From NCBI GenBank assembly GCA_026214975.1, contig CM047805.1, forward strand, positions 62,426,834 to 62,490,833: a stretch of DNA of 64,000 bases, given 5' to 3'. Within the stretch, counting starts at the first letter, position 1; each line of letters begins with the position of its first letter. This stretch comes from Gentiana macrophylla. Taxonomy: Eukaryota > Streptophyta > Magnoliopsida > Gentianales > Gentianaceae. This document shows, one piece after another, positions 42,937 through 55,770 of this stretch. The notes under the pieces are model-generated. The model was given only the letters and a program-made list of their open reading frames with translations, searched no databases and had not been told where the DNA came from. The position numbers were made by a program, and so were the translations under genes.

Positions 42937-43310
42937 TTCTATTTGGACCCCCTATTTACTACTCTGCACCCATTTACTACTTGTACTGCACAAAAATTAC
43001 TTGGCACCACATGATTTTTTTATATAGGAAGTCGTCATGCTGGTGTTCAGCTTGTGGAACACCAACGTCGATCCATGATGGCGTTGGTGTTCCAAAGGCT
43101 ACCAGGTGGCGACGCTCTATATAAAAAAGTGTTAAATCTTAGAACGTCGGTCCATGACTTTTCCAGGTTTCTAGTGGCATACCAACGTCGGAAGTGACAT
43201 CGGCGTTGGTATGCCACTAGAGGCTACCGCATGAGTGACGCTTTTTTTCACCCAGAAAAATATTCATTAATGTAGTGCAAGTAGTAAAAAAGTCGAAAAA
43301 TAACCCACCT
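42937..43310. mobile_element. MITE-like element containing two hairpins
   Basis: Outer segments AGTGGGTTCTATTT…TTTACTACTTGTACTGCAC and (reversed) GGTGGGTTATTTTT…TTTACTACTTGCACTAC are inverted repeats. Inside are two tandem units, each an inverted repeat: 12-bp arms GGAACACCAACG / CGTTGGTGTTCC at about 43,052-43,095, and 17-bp arms CTAGTGGCATACCAACG / CGTTGGTATGCCACTAG at about 43,171-43,220. Both are followed by AGGCTACC…GACGCT. Confidence 0.6.
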
Positions 43311-45055
43311 TTTTTTATTCTTAATATTTTGAGACCTTTTCTAGATGTAATACATTAGTATAGCATTACTCAAAAATACAATCCGATGGCTTGATCAAAT
43401 TTTTTATTTTTATTTTTTTTTTTGAAATATCCTACATTCCCTAAGTCCTACTTAAGTAGGTCAAAAAGCAATTTGTGTTTAGAAAACATTTTAGTCGGAT
43501 ATAAGAGTCCTTCCAATACAAAATGTCACTATTCATAATGTGAATGATGTGATTGGAGATTTGACAACGAAATATTATCCTAGCCAATGCTAATTCAGCC
43601 ATGGGCCAGTAAATATTTTTGAGAATTCAGAATTTTTTCTAAGTAGAATAATTTTTTACGTTGTCCAAAATATTTTTCTATAGGTATAATGTGAAGATAT
43701 TTTTTGTTCAGGGGATCCATGGAACCCCTTTGTGGAACACATGGATCCGCCTCTGTGCTAATTTAAGCTTTTCATTTCTTTGGTTATTGGTTTTCTCCTG
43801 CTCCAAATGAAATTAGTTCCTTCATACATACATTTCCCAATAAATTTTAAATGTTATTGACGGCTCTTTTATTTCAAAAGTATGTGTTGCTATTGTTGAA
43901 GATGCAAAGACAGTGATGGCTCGATCATCGGTACTAGTTGGAACCTATGGTGAAAATAATGATTCTAACAACATATAAGGGTATTTTGTTAACCAAGGAG
44001 CAATGGAGAATAAAGAGATCTACCAAAAGAACGAGCATGCATTCAGAAGGTTTTTGTAGTAAGAATATTTTCCCTCACTATATCCTTTGATTCAGATACT
44101 TAGGAAGCTGAGTTTTAAATTATTTGGTTCAGGTAAAGTCTGAGTCATGTTGTGCCTTCAACAAGCTACTTAACATAATTGGAAAATTATTTTTCTGGGG
44201 TATGTTAATATTACACCAAAACAATTAATGTTTACCCCACTCTGTTTAATTAATTCACCAACCTTATTGCAAAATGAGTGAAAACACGTTTGTGGCACTG
44301 TCAAATGGATTGCTAAAGGTGGATCGTTTGAGAAATAAAAGAATTATTCGCTCAGGGTTTTCCTTTTCCTTGCTTTGTCATGCATTTAATAGAAAGGGTT
44401 TTTACTTTGTATACACTTGCAAGTGAGTGGTCTGAAATGGTCACATAATGACCACAAGCTTGCCCGTCAGTTGAAATGGAGTCTAGCTACTTGACAGTGG
44501 AGTTTTCAGGAAGCTCCAATAAGAGCAGGAAAAGACTCCAAACAACGACAAATCGAACAACTCAAAACAAAATGCAGACCGCTACAACGACCGCGTTTGA
44601 GGAGAATCAGTAAGCTATTCAACTAATTGTTGCTTACCATTCAACCTATCAATAGTATTTTATATATATGAATGGTAATTGGTTAAGATTTATTGGTGTA
44701 CAATTTCTGTCTCATAAAAGGTTTTTTTGCTTATATTTTCAATCTATTTACCTAAACATAGTACTAAGAAACTGATCATTATGGTTGAGAACGGTTGGAA
44801 ACTGTAAGTAAACATAATAGTTGTTTCTTGTCACTATAGTTTCAAATGTGACTGGTTATACGTTAAAGAATACAGTTTCAAAGGCAGTAGTTTACTGCCA
44901 AGTTCTTCAAGCTAGCTAAGAGAGCACTACTCCATCACTTTTATGCTCAAATTGGAAGAAGGGAGGTATTCTAATTGTCTACTCGATGTTCTTACAACCC
45001 CTTTTGAACTTTTTTTTAATTGAAGTACACCTGACTGCATTACTTTGCAGTTGAA
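43311..45055. other. Intergenic DNA, no gene seen
   Basis: No open frame with a known motif on either strand. Short poly-T stretch near 43,400-43,425. Confidence 0.5.
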
Positions 45056-45320
45056 TTGGAGAAACAAAGTTTGTGTGATCTTAAGGATGCGAACTCCACA
45101 GAGCACCATGTTTCTTTTAAGGTATATTGCATGAAGAGCTGTTATCATGGACAAGTTTTTTTGTCATTTTATTCTTCATTTCTTTCATTTTTAGGTGAAA
45201 ACAACTTCCCAAAGAAGTACTTTGTACAACCTAATACTAGTGTCATTCAGCCATGGGACTCATGCATCATAAGAGGTATATATACACAATTAGAACCTGA
45301 CAGTCGTTTGATGATATAGC
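45056..45320 (+). pseudogene. Scrap of a pogo/Tigger-like DDE transposase (tentative)
   Basis: The frame reads NNFPKKYFVQPNTSVIQPWD followed by SCIIRGIY. The pattern P-N-T-(T)-S-x-I-Q-P-x-D-x-G-I-I-R is the conserved block before the last acidic residue of DDE_1 (pogo/Tigger, CENP-B-like) transposases. Here Gly is replaced by Cys and nothing further downstream matches. A chance likeness cannot be excluded. Confidence 0.35.
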
Positions 45321-46194
45321 ATTCTAAAAGTATGGACGCCTTGTATTCTTTCATACTTAAAGCTTACACCAACACCGTGCTGCCTCCTAGAAGAGCTATA
45401 TGCTTAGATGATTAATGTTTATGAAACATGTGTTATCTGAAGTGCTTTGTTGCCAGTTTCTTCTGTTCCAAGCATTTAGCTTTTGATACTCTTCTCATGG
45501 ATCAAAATTAACTTGCATCAAAATTCTGTGATTTTGTAGAATCGATCAGGCATTGCAATGTCAGGAAGATGAGAGAGACCAAGCAATGAGGCACTGCATC
45601 AGGAACTGGTAAGTGGACTGATATTATTTTCTCCATGTTTCCCCACAATATCATTGCAAGCTGTTATTAAGGTAAGAAGCACAAAAGAAACACATATATT
45701 TATAGGTCTACTGTTCTCCAACGATGGCAGATCCAAAGGTCAGGATCCGTCTATTCTACACCCAAATTAAACACTAGATATACGTAGTCAACATATAATT
45801 GCAAGTTGAACCAAAATTATGCATAAACTAAACTTCTACATAGCAACTTTAAGCTTTTTGATGATACTTTTATTTAGGAATGCTAATGAATTCAATCTTA
45901 GAATTGCTTACGTCATTTCACTCAACAATAGGCATTTAACTTAAAACATCACAATTAAAGGATTGACTTGCCCTTCTAAGAATTATATAGTCCCTGTTTG
46001 GTTGCTATGATATATATGTTCTTGGGTTAGTTATTATGGAATCAATTACTTTTTTACAATGTTTTCACTTTATTTATTGGCTTTTCTACATTCAATAGTT
46101 ATCAATTTATTCATAAAATTGATTGACGGTAGTAGTCTAATGTTGCAGGATGCTAGACTGATTTCATATGGCTGGTTTGGATGGAAAATTGGAG
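45321..46194. other. AT-rich DNA, no gene seen
   Basis: No frame with a recognisable motif. It may be internal sequence of the CACTA-like element that ends at 46,489. Confidence 0.4.
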
Positions 46195-46489
46195 GTGCAT
46201 ATGCCAGTTGGGGCGCTTTTGAGTGTATTGACTCAGTACCTGTGAGGGCGCTTTTGAGTGTATTGACTCGGTACCTGTGAGGGCGCTTTTGAGTGTATTG
46301 ACTCGGTGCCTGTCATGGCGCTTTTAAGTGTATTGACTCGGTGCCTGTCATGGCGTTTAACATATGGTGACATCGACAAGAGTGGCGTTTTGAAACGCCA
46401 CACAAGCGCCATAAAACAACAAAACGCCTCTATAAATCAGTTTTCTAGGCGCTTTTGAGTGCCACCAAACCCTGCTTTTTCTTGTAGTG
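46195..46489 (-). mobile_element. CACTA-type transposon end with subterminal repeats
   Basis: On the minus strand the block starts CACTACAAGAAAAAGCAGGG (46,470-46,489), a classic CACTA terminus. Inward lie GGCGCTTTTGAGTG words in both orientations, a perfect 18-bp-arm-type palindrome GTGGCGTTT-TG-AAACGCCAC (46,382-46,401), and four tandem 35-bp units GCGCTTTTGAGTGTATTGAC… (46,213-46,352). The opposite end is not found in the window. Confidence 0.65.
46213..46352 (+). repeat. Four tandem 35-bp repeats
   Basis: Units at 46,213, 46,248, 46,283 and 46,318. Units 1-2 share the ending CCTGTGAGG, units 3-4 CCTGTCATG, so the array grew from at least two variants. It lies inside the CACTA-like end. 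Confidence 0.9.
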
Positions 46490-47599
46490 TTAAATTATGT
46501 GGATATATGAAGCCGTTGGTTTGTATGATGGAGGGGAGCCGCATTATAGAACAAAATTTCTCGAGATAAAACATAGAAAACTATTTTTATGAAGAGTACA
46601 AATAGGTTGTTGCGCTTTTTGCTTTACGCTTTTTTTGCTTATTCTTATAGACAATGGATAATCGGCTCTTTGCTTTTATTAGCCAGCCCGCAATTTGGTG
46701 AATCACATTGCTAAGATGTGTGGAATCAATGGAATGCACCCTTTATTTTTATGAAGGGTGCAAGCAAGTGTCCCTCTCACTCCTATTATTACCATAACTG
46801 TTTTTGTTTGGAGCTTTTGGTGATGTGGCTCTTTTTTTTCAGTGTGTGAGCAATTATGGTTTTCCAATTTGAAGGGTTGAGGTCCTGGTATTAGCTTTCC
46901 CAAAGATTCTGTTGAGTTCTTAGATATATCACGATAGATAGGCTTTTGATAGGAGTTGCATCTCTATGGTTATCTTTTGGCTTTGTTTTTTTTTTTTTTT
47001 TGAAGTTGTTTCTTCCTTCGGTTTGTTTTTGCCAATGTACAAAGGTCCATACTCTTCCTTAAATTTAAAAAAAAAAAAGAAAAATGTTTTAACCAGGAAG
47101 ATATGCAATCTTGGATCTGATAGAATGCATAATGCACTGATTAATACAATGTTTGTACAACGGGTCGAGAACCACTTTGTTCTTTTCATACTTTTGCTTC
47201 ATTTTACTTTTTTTCAACAATACCGTTACATGTTGATTTCAATCTACTTTAATCTATTCTCCTACATAATTTCTCATGTTTGGGTTAATTATTTTGATCT
47301 TTTAGTGAAGTGGTACACCTCCAGAAATTGGCTAAATGGCTCCCGAGAGTTCTAACAAATGATTATTGTGTTGCCTTTATTCATTTATTTGAATTTTTTG
47401 TTTGATATGTATTCATACCGTCTAAATTATCAAACTTTTTTCTTAAGTTTTCACATGGATTTTCTTTCATTGTCGCTTCTTATTGACTATTTTTATTTTT
47501 CTTTTCGGCTTCGCATCCTCTATTTTTAGTTGACCCTGCATTATGCAATTGGTTTTTTGCTAGTATTTTATAATTTCATCTTGTGCATCATCATACCAT
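46490..47599. other. Intergenic DNA, no gene seen
   Basis: AT-rich with poly-T (46,985-47,001) and poly-A (47,067-47,085) runs about 80 bp apart. Open frames across these runs are low complexity and not credible. Confidence 0.5.
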
Positions 47600-48089
47600 A
47601 TTGAAGAATACACAAGCATCTTAAGTGATAAAAGGAGTCTCAAGTCTCTAAGAAGCAAATCATGAAACACTTTACTTAGAAGTTGGTTATTGGGTAGTTG
47701 AGGTTGTTACAAGCGGTTACTAGAGCTTGCAATAGCTCAACATAAATCTATATATATATTGTATAGAAGTCTAGGAATAGAACTAATTCGAATTATTAGA
47801 GAACTCAAGCAAAAGCTGCTGTAATTCTAAGTTCTTTGTAGTTTTGTCATTATTGATTCAATTCTCCTCACTATTTAGGTTTCATCTAGTTGTTTTCCAT
47901 GTTCTGTATGATTCCTGAGTTTTTCTTTCAAATCTTTCTTTCAATTCAATAAATTCCACATGGTATTAGAGTGTTTTATCATTTACCTTGCGTGATTCTG
48001 TGTTTAGCCATCAGGATTGTTGGCAAGATCTTGAAAAAAACCATTGTTCTTTTCTGCTGAAATCTGGTTGTTGTTGTCTTCTTGCATTT

Positions 48090-48846
48090 CTCATGGATTC
48101 TACAGTGCAGAATCAAGGTATTTTACCAGGAAATCCTCTCTATCTACATCCTAATGAGAATCTAGCCCAACAATAAAATTACCATCCATGGAGCCATTCC
48201 ATTAAGATGGCATTGATAACAAAGAACAAGATTGGTTTCATTGACGGTTCTATTACTCCTCCTGCTGTTAATTCCCATGATTCCAGGTATGGTTACAATG
48301 TAGTACTTTCGTCAAGACATGAATCTTGAATTCAGTAATACCCTCCATAGCACAGAGTGTGATGTATAAGGAAACTGCTAGGCAAATATGGTTAGATTTG
48401 CAGGCAAGATTAGATGTTTTTCGTCTAGGGGGTTTATTGGAGCAGGTACATGCTCTTAAACAAGGAGAATTAGACATTACTAGCTATTTTACGAGATTGA
48501 AGTCTTTATGGGAAGAAATAGCAATCATGAAACCGGATCCTATTTGTTCTTATGAGCCTAGGTGCCACTGTGATGTTATCAAGACATTCACTGGTTATGC
48601 AAAAATAGAGAGGGTGGTAAAATTCTTAAGGGGCTTGAATTCTGAGTATTCACAAGTTTTGACACAAGCACAATTAATGGTGCATATGCCGGACTTGGAC
48701 ATTATTTTTGCTATGGCACTAAAACTAGAGGATCAGAAAGATTTCGATGGTAGATTTCCGAGGCTACCGCCATGTACAATAGAGATTTCAATGCTAATCA
48801 TTCTCGCATCAGTGTTTGTAGATTCACAAGAAAGCTATTCTCAATA
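48090..48846 (+). pseudogene. Copia E gag (UBN2-type)
   Basis: It starts near 48,093 (MDSTVQNQGILPGNPLYLHP), with a stop at 48,175. Then MALITKNKIGFIDGSITPP, and in the frame 48,326-48,846 AQSVMYKETARQIWLDLQAR, LEQVHALKQGELDITSYFTR, LKSLWEEIAIMKPDPICSYE and VVKFLRGLNSEYSQVLTQAQ. It is a close relative of copia B gag. The zinc knuckle is degraded (about 48,940-48,970). Confidence 0.85.
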
Positions 48847-50500
48847 GAACTTGAATAGATCAACAATTTGAGGTACTTCAAATTTCAAGAGAAATACATG
48901 TAATCTCATGAATGGAAAGATGGTGAAATGTACTTTTGTGGTTTTACAGGACACACTGAGTGGTACAAAATCATGGCTATCCTCCTGGTTGGAAACCTAA
49001 AAGTAGGGTGAATATGGCTAAAGTTGTGTCGAGGAAGATCAGGGGTTAGCTGGTATGTGGTTCATTATCAAATTCACTAGACTTTGAAGGTTTTACTTTG
49101 AATAAAGCTAAGTATCAACAAGCGATGAGACTCTTAGACAATCGGAAGTCGAATCTTATGAGCATATGGCTAATCAAGCTAACGTTCTTTCCACAAACTT
49201 TGTGCACTGGTGCAAACACTTTAGGTTTGTTTCTAAACTTAAAACTTCTATGTTTTGGATTATAGATTCGATGCTACTATTCATATAGCGAAGAACATCT
49301 GATGTCTAAAATCTTTGAGGCCTATTTCTAACATGTTAGTAGGGTTTCCCAATGGTTCTAGTATCAGCTGATTACACATATAGGTACTGATTTGCTTAAA
49401 TGATCATTTAGTAATTACGGATGTTTGTGCATACCTTCATTCAATTTCAATCTTATATCTCCAAAGAAGAGCTAATACCAACTTGAGGATTGTGTTTGCT
49501 CTTGATTCTTGACTCATATAGGACAAGAAACTTGGGACATGGATTAGATCACTAGGATATTCAGAGGATTATATATTTTACGTAATGCTCGATGAGTTTT
49601 ACTCATTGTATTGTTGTTAATAATGCTTCTTTAGTGAATAATCAGTCTCACTATTGATGATGCACAAGTCTGGCATTGCTGACTTGGCCATTTATCAATA
49701 AAAGGCTGATAAGTTTAAATGGTGTTGATTCATCTTGTATTGTTGGTACTACTTTTCTGTCATGTTTGTCGATTAGCCAAACAAAAAAGGAATTGATTTT
49801 CTTTAAGTAAATTTATTGTTAAATGCATTTTTGATCTAGTACATTTTGATATTTTGGGGCCTTATAGACAACCGAAAATGTATGGCCATTCCTATTTTCT
49901 CACCGTTGTTGATGATTACTCAAGGTTCACTTGGGTATATTTGTTAAAAAGTAAGTGCGAAGCCGGACAACTTGTTCAATCTTTTTTGTTCAAAAGATGC
50001 TTTTGTACAATTTAGAAAGCATGTTAAAATCATCGAATCGAGACAATGGTGCAGAGTTCAATATGCATGAATACTATGCATAAAAAGGAATAATACACTA
50101 AACATCTTGTGTGGATACTCCACAACAAAATGGCATAGTAGAAAGGAAACACCAACACATTTTAAATGTTTACAGGGCCTTAAAATTTGATTAACAACTT
50201 ACCCACGGCTTATTGGGGCTCTTGTATTTATGCATGTTGTTTTCTTGATCAATGTTATTCCCCTCACTTGTCATCAATATTAACACACCATACTACTTGA
50301 TGTATGACAAACACTTTGATTACTCGACCTTAGGGTTTTGGTTCTCTTGTATATGCATGTACACCACAGACATAATAGGGCAAAGTTTGACTCCAGGTCA
50401 GACAATAACTGCCTATCTTGGGTACCTAAGTTCACCAAAGGACACATTTTACTAGACAAATAGACTAAGGACATCTTAGTGTCTAGAGATGTACAATTCT
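48847..50500 (+). pseudogene. Copia E protease and integrase, degraded
   Basis: Protease hint MFWIIDSM at about 49,253-49,275. GAG-pre-integrase hints lie around 49,660-49,700. Integrase is clear at about 49,835-50,180: LVHFDILGPYRQP (first Asp), YFLTVVDDYSRFTWVYLL, NRDNGAEFN (second Asp, frame shifted) and [19 protein letters not shown] (Glu block). Stops interrupt throughout. Confidence 0.8.
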
Positions 50501-50819
50501 ATGAAAGCAGTGTTTCCTTTACATTTAGACATGCAGATACACACATGATACTATGCCTTTACTTGTTCCCTCATGGAGTTACAATGGATTGAGGTGTTAC
50601 AACAACATCAAAGCTGGTAACAATGTGAGTGAGATCATGCTATTATCAATCTAGAAATTCCTACACAAGGCATACTGAGAATGAGATAAGGAGATCCAAT
50701 GAGACAAAGGCATATGCATATCGCAAGAATATGTCATACCAACTAGAAGATCATCACCACATTACGTCAATAATATGGTTTCTATGACAAACTTGGCCAA
50801 CAACTACCAAAAATTTGTT

Positions 50820-51158
50820 TATCACGGCGGATGCCATTCAAGAACCTAAGACCTACAACGAGGCAATTAAAGATGAGTGTTGGAAAGAGGCAAGCGAGAA
50901 GGAGTTGGATGCTTTACAAGCAACTAAGACTTGGTAAATTGTGACATTACCTCCTGGCAAGACCACAATTGGTGGCAAGTGGGTGTACAAGGTCGAGTAT
51001 CATCTTCGATGGGTCACTATAGAAAGATATAAGGCTAGGCTAGTAGCCAAATGATACACATAGACTTATGGTATTAACTACCAAGAAACCTTTTCACCTG
51101 TGGCAAAGGTTACCACAATCAAGAATGTTGGTAGTGCATGACTTCAAAAAGTGGCACA
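50820..51158 (+). pseudogene. Copia E reverse transcriptase, truncated
   Basis: The plus strand reads EPKTYNEAIKDECWKEASEK, ELDALQATKTW, GGKWVYKVEYH, RYKARLVAK and TYGINYQETFSPVAKVTTIK, with in-frame stops. The sequence leaves the RT pattern at about 51,158 before the catalytic motif. Confidence 0.85.
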
Positions 51159-52859
51159 TGTTGAAATAAGTGTCCTACACCCAATCGGGTTAGACCGGAT
51201 TTACCGGGTCGGATCATTTCTACTATTTCTTTATGATTATACATATATATATAAATGGCTTTTCGTTGTCATATATTTGTTCTTTTAAAGAACCAACTAT
51301 GAATTGTTATATGATAACGTCCTTAGTATTACAATCGTGATAGAGAAACCATGATAGCGATTATGGTTGATGAGATCTCAATCACTTTAATAAGTTTGAT
51401 ACTTAAATGTCTGCAGGCTTATTTACTATTAAGCAGGCATTGATAGTACAAACAAGCTAGCACGTATTAGATGTCTTCTATCTTTAAGAGCGGGGATAGA
51501 TCTCGTCTCATCGAAATGTAGGGACACTTGGACTATACGTGGACATGTATTGATAATGCGTGCGTTAGATCGCCCTCTTTTTACATTAAGTGTCAAATGA
51601 AGTAATGGTATTATGTAATTATCCTTGGGATTGGAGTCTTCATGGCATCCGCGGTGTGGATTGTCACACTTTGACACTATTGAGGTTTCCACAGCCATGG
51701 GGCGATCATGCGGTAGTGATTGGGTGTGATCTTTGAAGCGTCACGGAGTATACGTGTTTGGTGCGTCCGAGAATCGTTTACCCCATCGGTAGGAGTGAAT
51801 ATCGAAAAGGCCTTCTTATAAGGAATGTCTTACTCGTGGATCTTTGCAAAGTGAAGTAAATGAGTTACTTGAGAGAGCATGATATCTAGATTATAAGATA
51901 CGACCGTTGATGCTTGACACTTTCGACGTCATCGACCGTATGAATTATTCTGGCCGATAGGATTTATTTACACGTGTGTTTCACATGAAGGTAGTAGTCA
52001 TTGCATTTGACTCTTCCGATGATTGGGGAGTCAAGGTGTGTTCTTTAGGCGGCTATTCCGTGATAGATTAGGTATGAAGGGCATTTAAGTAATTTTCACT
52101 TTGTGCCCTCGGCCAACATATTCGGAATCATATTAGGTCACACCACATAAGAACATCTAGCGGATTAAAAGGTGGTTATAGTTGATAACCAAATAAGGAA
52201 AGAATTTATCTCATACTATATAAGGTTATAGTGGTAAAATTAATATGATGGTATTTATTTATTATAGGTTTTGCCGAGAAGGGCGTATTTATTCAATTAT
52301 CCGGCCCGAGGACACTAATTATTAATTAGGACAAATCACATGGAAACTTACCAATATACTTTTTTAATATATACATCCAATACGAATTTCTTTTTTCCTT
52401 AGCCCTTTAATATAGTCCATTCCATTGACAAGCGACCAAATCTCTTGATTTTGGTTCGGACGACAACCTAATTAAGGTGAAGAATCCGGCGAGATTTGGA
52501 GCGAGTTATTTCTTTGAGACCGATGACCCAGCGTTTTAAAGCCAATAATGTCAAATCGCACAAAATCGATGCAAAGATCGAGTCTTGGGTGAAGGTTGGT
52601 GAGTTCAAGAATCCGGCTCTTTAATTGTATATTCTCGATGCTTATCTCCTACTATTCTATCCACGATGCTTGTCGAACAATTAATGGATCGATTTCATTT
52701 GAATTCGGAAAAATGGCGTGAAGGCTACAATTGAGATCTGAAAGGGTGAATTCTTTCCATTAATATTTGGAGAAGGAGAGTTTCTTTGTTTGCTATATTT
52801 CCAACTCATTGCGTTGTCGCGGATTTTGGCCTCAGTGCCGTTGCTTTGAAAGCCAAAAC
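51159..52859 (+). mobile_element. LTR-like non-coding block next to the assembly gap
   Basis: It starts TGTTGAAATAAGTGTCCTAC exactly where copia E RT stops and has no coding frame. The start and the abrupt change suggest an LTR insertion, but the second end is lost in the gap, so this is an inference. Confidence 0.35.
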
Positions 52860-52959
52860 NNNNNNNNNNNNNNNNNNNNNNNNNNNNNNNNNNNNNNNNN
52901 NNNNNNNNNNNNNNNNNNNNNNNNNNNNNNNNNNNNNNNNNNNNNNNNNNNNNNNNNNN
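52860..52959. other. Assembly gap, 100 N
   Basis: Exactly 100 undetermined bases, the usual size for a scaffold gap of unknown length. Confidence 1.
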
Positions 52960-55330
52960 CACCTCCCGATCACCGACTCAGATGGTCACTTGCCCACCTT
53001 CACAAACAATGAGGGCTCTGGCAGAGAAGAAAAGGTCTTCCAAGTATCAAGGGACATTCTCATCCCTTTCTATGTCTAGGACGCACGATCAACCGGAAAA
53101 GTAAATCTATCAATTTGAACTAATACGTCCTTTAGTATCCCCGCAACTTTCTTGGAAGATCTATCGGCAATTGTAGGTTCATGGTGTGGGTTCTAAAAGA
53201 TCATTCAATCCAAGCCGTTTACATACTGGACAATGGCATCGACTTATGGATGCACCTGTGTCACATAAAGAGTTTGGGGAAGACTAGGCCTCCCATCAAA
53301 GAATGTGAGCACAAATTTCCAAGGTCACCCCTCTTGATTGGTAGATCTTCATAACTTATCATAGAGCAATCCACACCAATCAACCGATCCATGTCTTCTA
53401 ACTTCTTTCTGGAAGAAACAACATCCTTGATGAACTTAGTGTACTTAGGCATCTCAACCAAAACATCGATAATGGAAGATTAACTCTGAGTATTTTTCAA
53501 AAGATTAAGCACTTTTTCATATTTCTTGTCCTCATGCAAGGAGATGTTGCTTTTTCTAGGTGGAAATGGTAGTTTTTAAATCACTCTTAAAAGACTTTCT
53601 TCGAGGATGAACTGGCGTACTTTATCTTCCAAATCTTTCCACCTCACCACTTTCTCACTTCTTTTACTAGTCGTGGATCCGCCACCGACTCTCACTTGAT
53701 TCTTCATTTCTCGTGGATCGACCACTTGAGTACTCTCTTGCGTAAAAGGAACATGGGTGCTCGATTTCCTCCCGCCTCATCAACGGCATGAGGGGTTAGT
53801 GGTTTCCTGGTTCTGGGACCACTAAGTTGAGTACCAGATTCGAGATTCATGGCATCGCCTCTTCTTTACCATGGAATTGAAGGAACTAGGTCGCTGCCGC
53901 CATGATTCAAGTCGGTCTGAGCTACCCGACCACCCCGAGGATTTTTCTCCGTAAAGTCGGCAAATCGCCTCACGAGGTCCTGAAGCTAGTTGGCCGACCA
54001 TTTGCCCGATCCGCCTCTCAAGACTCTTTATTGTGCTCTGGCGGATTGATATTATTATTCTCGCTCCTCTAGTTTAGCTTCAAGATCATTAGAGTGAGAG
54101 GGGCTTGAGAGAGTTCGAAAGTTACCAGGATAGTTTGGTGAGCGATTTCAAACGCAGATTTGAATTGTTTGGCCAATTTTGATTGAACCTCCGATTTGTA
54201 TTTGAAAATTCGTGTTCGAGTTCGATTGAAGCTTGGGTTTAGATTGAAATTCTCGATTCAAGTTAAAATTAATTTTGATTGAGATTTTGATTCTCGATGG
54301 AAACCCCGGTTTTGAAGATTGCTTTGGCCGAGAACGATTGTTAAATCTCTCGATTTTCTTGGCAAGGAAAGCATTAACCAAAGATTTCGTCCATTCATAG
54401 TGAGTGCGAGAGGTGTGCCTCTACATTATCACATGCCCGGCATATGATGAATTGTACTTTCTACCGATTCGACAAGATTGACTTGATAGGTCGGGAAGGG
54501 AAATAAATTGACACCGGCCAACCACATGGCCGGTTGACAACAATTTTTGTCAATAGAACTTGAGAGTTCTCATGGAAATGATAGATTCTCGATTCGTTGG
54601 ATTTAGAGACCTTGCAAGAGCAACACCACCTGCTGTTGCAAAGATGGCAATTTGATTTTGATTTTCACCTCCTCGATCTAGGAGAGAGGAGGTGCCTCGA
54701 ATAGCTTGAGAGGAGGGGCATAATTATATTTGGAAATATCCTCTAATAATGCCCACCCTTCTGCAGTGTTTTCCTCAGAATGTCCCACTAGAAGAACTAT
54801 TGACCATACCCTTAGTGAGCTCGGTCAATCCACTGAAAATGTGTTGACTTGCCTTTGCAAGTCCAAACTGCAGTGAGGCATTTACGAAGAAGATCTTTGA
54901 ATCTCTTCCATGCATCAAAGAACGATTCGTTTTCCTTTTGATAAAAAGTGAAAATTTCACTTAAGCATTCAATGTCTTGGATGGTGGGAAATATTGACTT
55001 AGGAACTCTTTTTGAGTCCAAATTTGTGGTGATTGATTCGGCAAAGTGCAGAGAGTTGTACTACTCTTTTGCCTCCCTTTCAAGGAAAACGGGAATAACT
55101 TCAACTTTATCGCATCCTCACTTACACCTTGAATGCGAGTCGTACCCATATATCTCCAAAATGTGTGTACGTGAGTATGAGGATTTTTGATTGAAAACTA
55201 TGGAAGATTGATGCATGTTGCATCATTTGGATGAGCCCAGTTTGAGTTCGAAGGTTGGTGCATTTATGGCGGGTAGAACGATGGCGGGTTGACTTTGACT
55301 TCACCAGGCATGGCGAGTCACCAACGTATG
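52960..55330 (-). pseudogene. Gypsy C protease and gag, second copy
   Basis: The same domains as 28,990-31,440. The protease part (53,261-53,461) ends before the DLGAS block because of an indel. The gag zinc knuckles at about 54,400-54,550 are unreadable in any one frame. The N-terminal gag is in pieces at 54,775-55,304. Confidence 0.8.
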
Positions 55331-55770
55331 TCTATCTTCTCGCAGCCATAATGACTATGTCTTCGATCTCCTCACTAAACGTTCCTCAAAGGTCTTGATC
55401 GCCCGCAGGACGGATTCTCTCGCTGCTTGGTCGGACTATGGTCCGCCGAGGTCGGTGGTATAGAGTAGTGGCCTCTTTTGACTTGAGTTTGCATAAACCG
55501 AAACCAAAATCAAGTTGTCTAAACTAAAAACTAAAAGTTAAAACTATGAAAAGAAAATAAAAGCAGGAGGACAGAGACGGGCGCCCAATTAATCCGGACG
55601 GGCGCCTGCACTGAAGAACTAGACGGCCGCGTTTGGGGCAAGCGACGCTTCGTCGATTTCTCCAAACGGTACAGAGTTGGCTCTTTTTAGATGGACGGGC
55701 GCCCGCTTACTCCGACGCCCGCTTGGAAACCAAAGATAAAACTTAGTAAAAACTAGACAACCGCATCGAG

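Larger units (their letters stand above)
47600..51158 (+). mobile_element. Copia E: decayed Ty1/copia retrotransposon
   Basis: A plus-strand LTR end (…AATTCCACA, 47,960) is followed by PBS TGGTATTAGAGTG (47,961-47,973), one change from the initiator Met tRNA site. Gag, integrase and part of RT follow in copia order. The start of the LTR is not located. RT is cut at about 51,158, where LTR-like DNA begins. It is older than copia B judging by many stops. Confidence 0.75.

Noticed and set aside
46213..46352. Short regular repeats that might suggest a CRISPR-like array
   Set aside because: Units are directly adjacent without spacers and lie in a plant transposon end.
46966..47355. A 129-codon plus-strand ORF
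   Set aside because: It spans poly-T and poly-A runs and has no motif; composition is that of AT-rich intergenic DNA.
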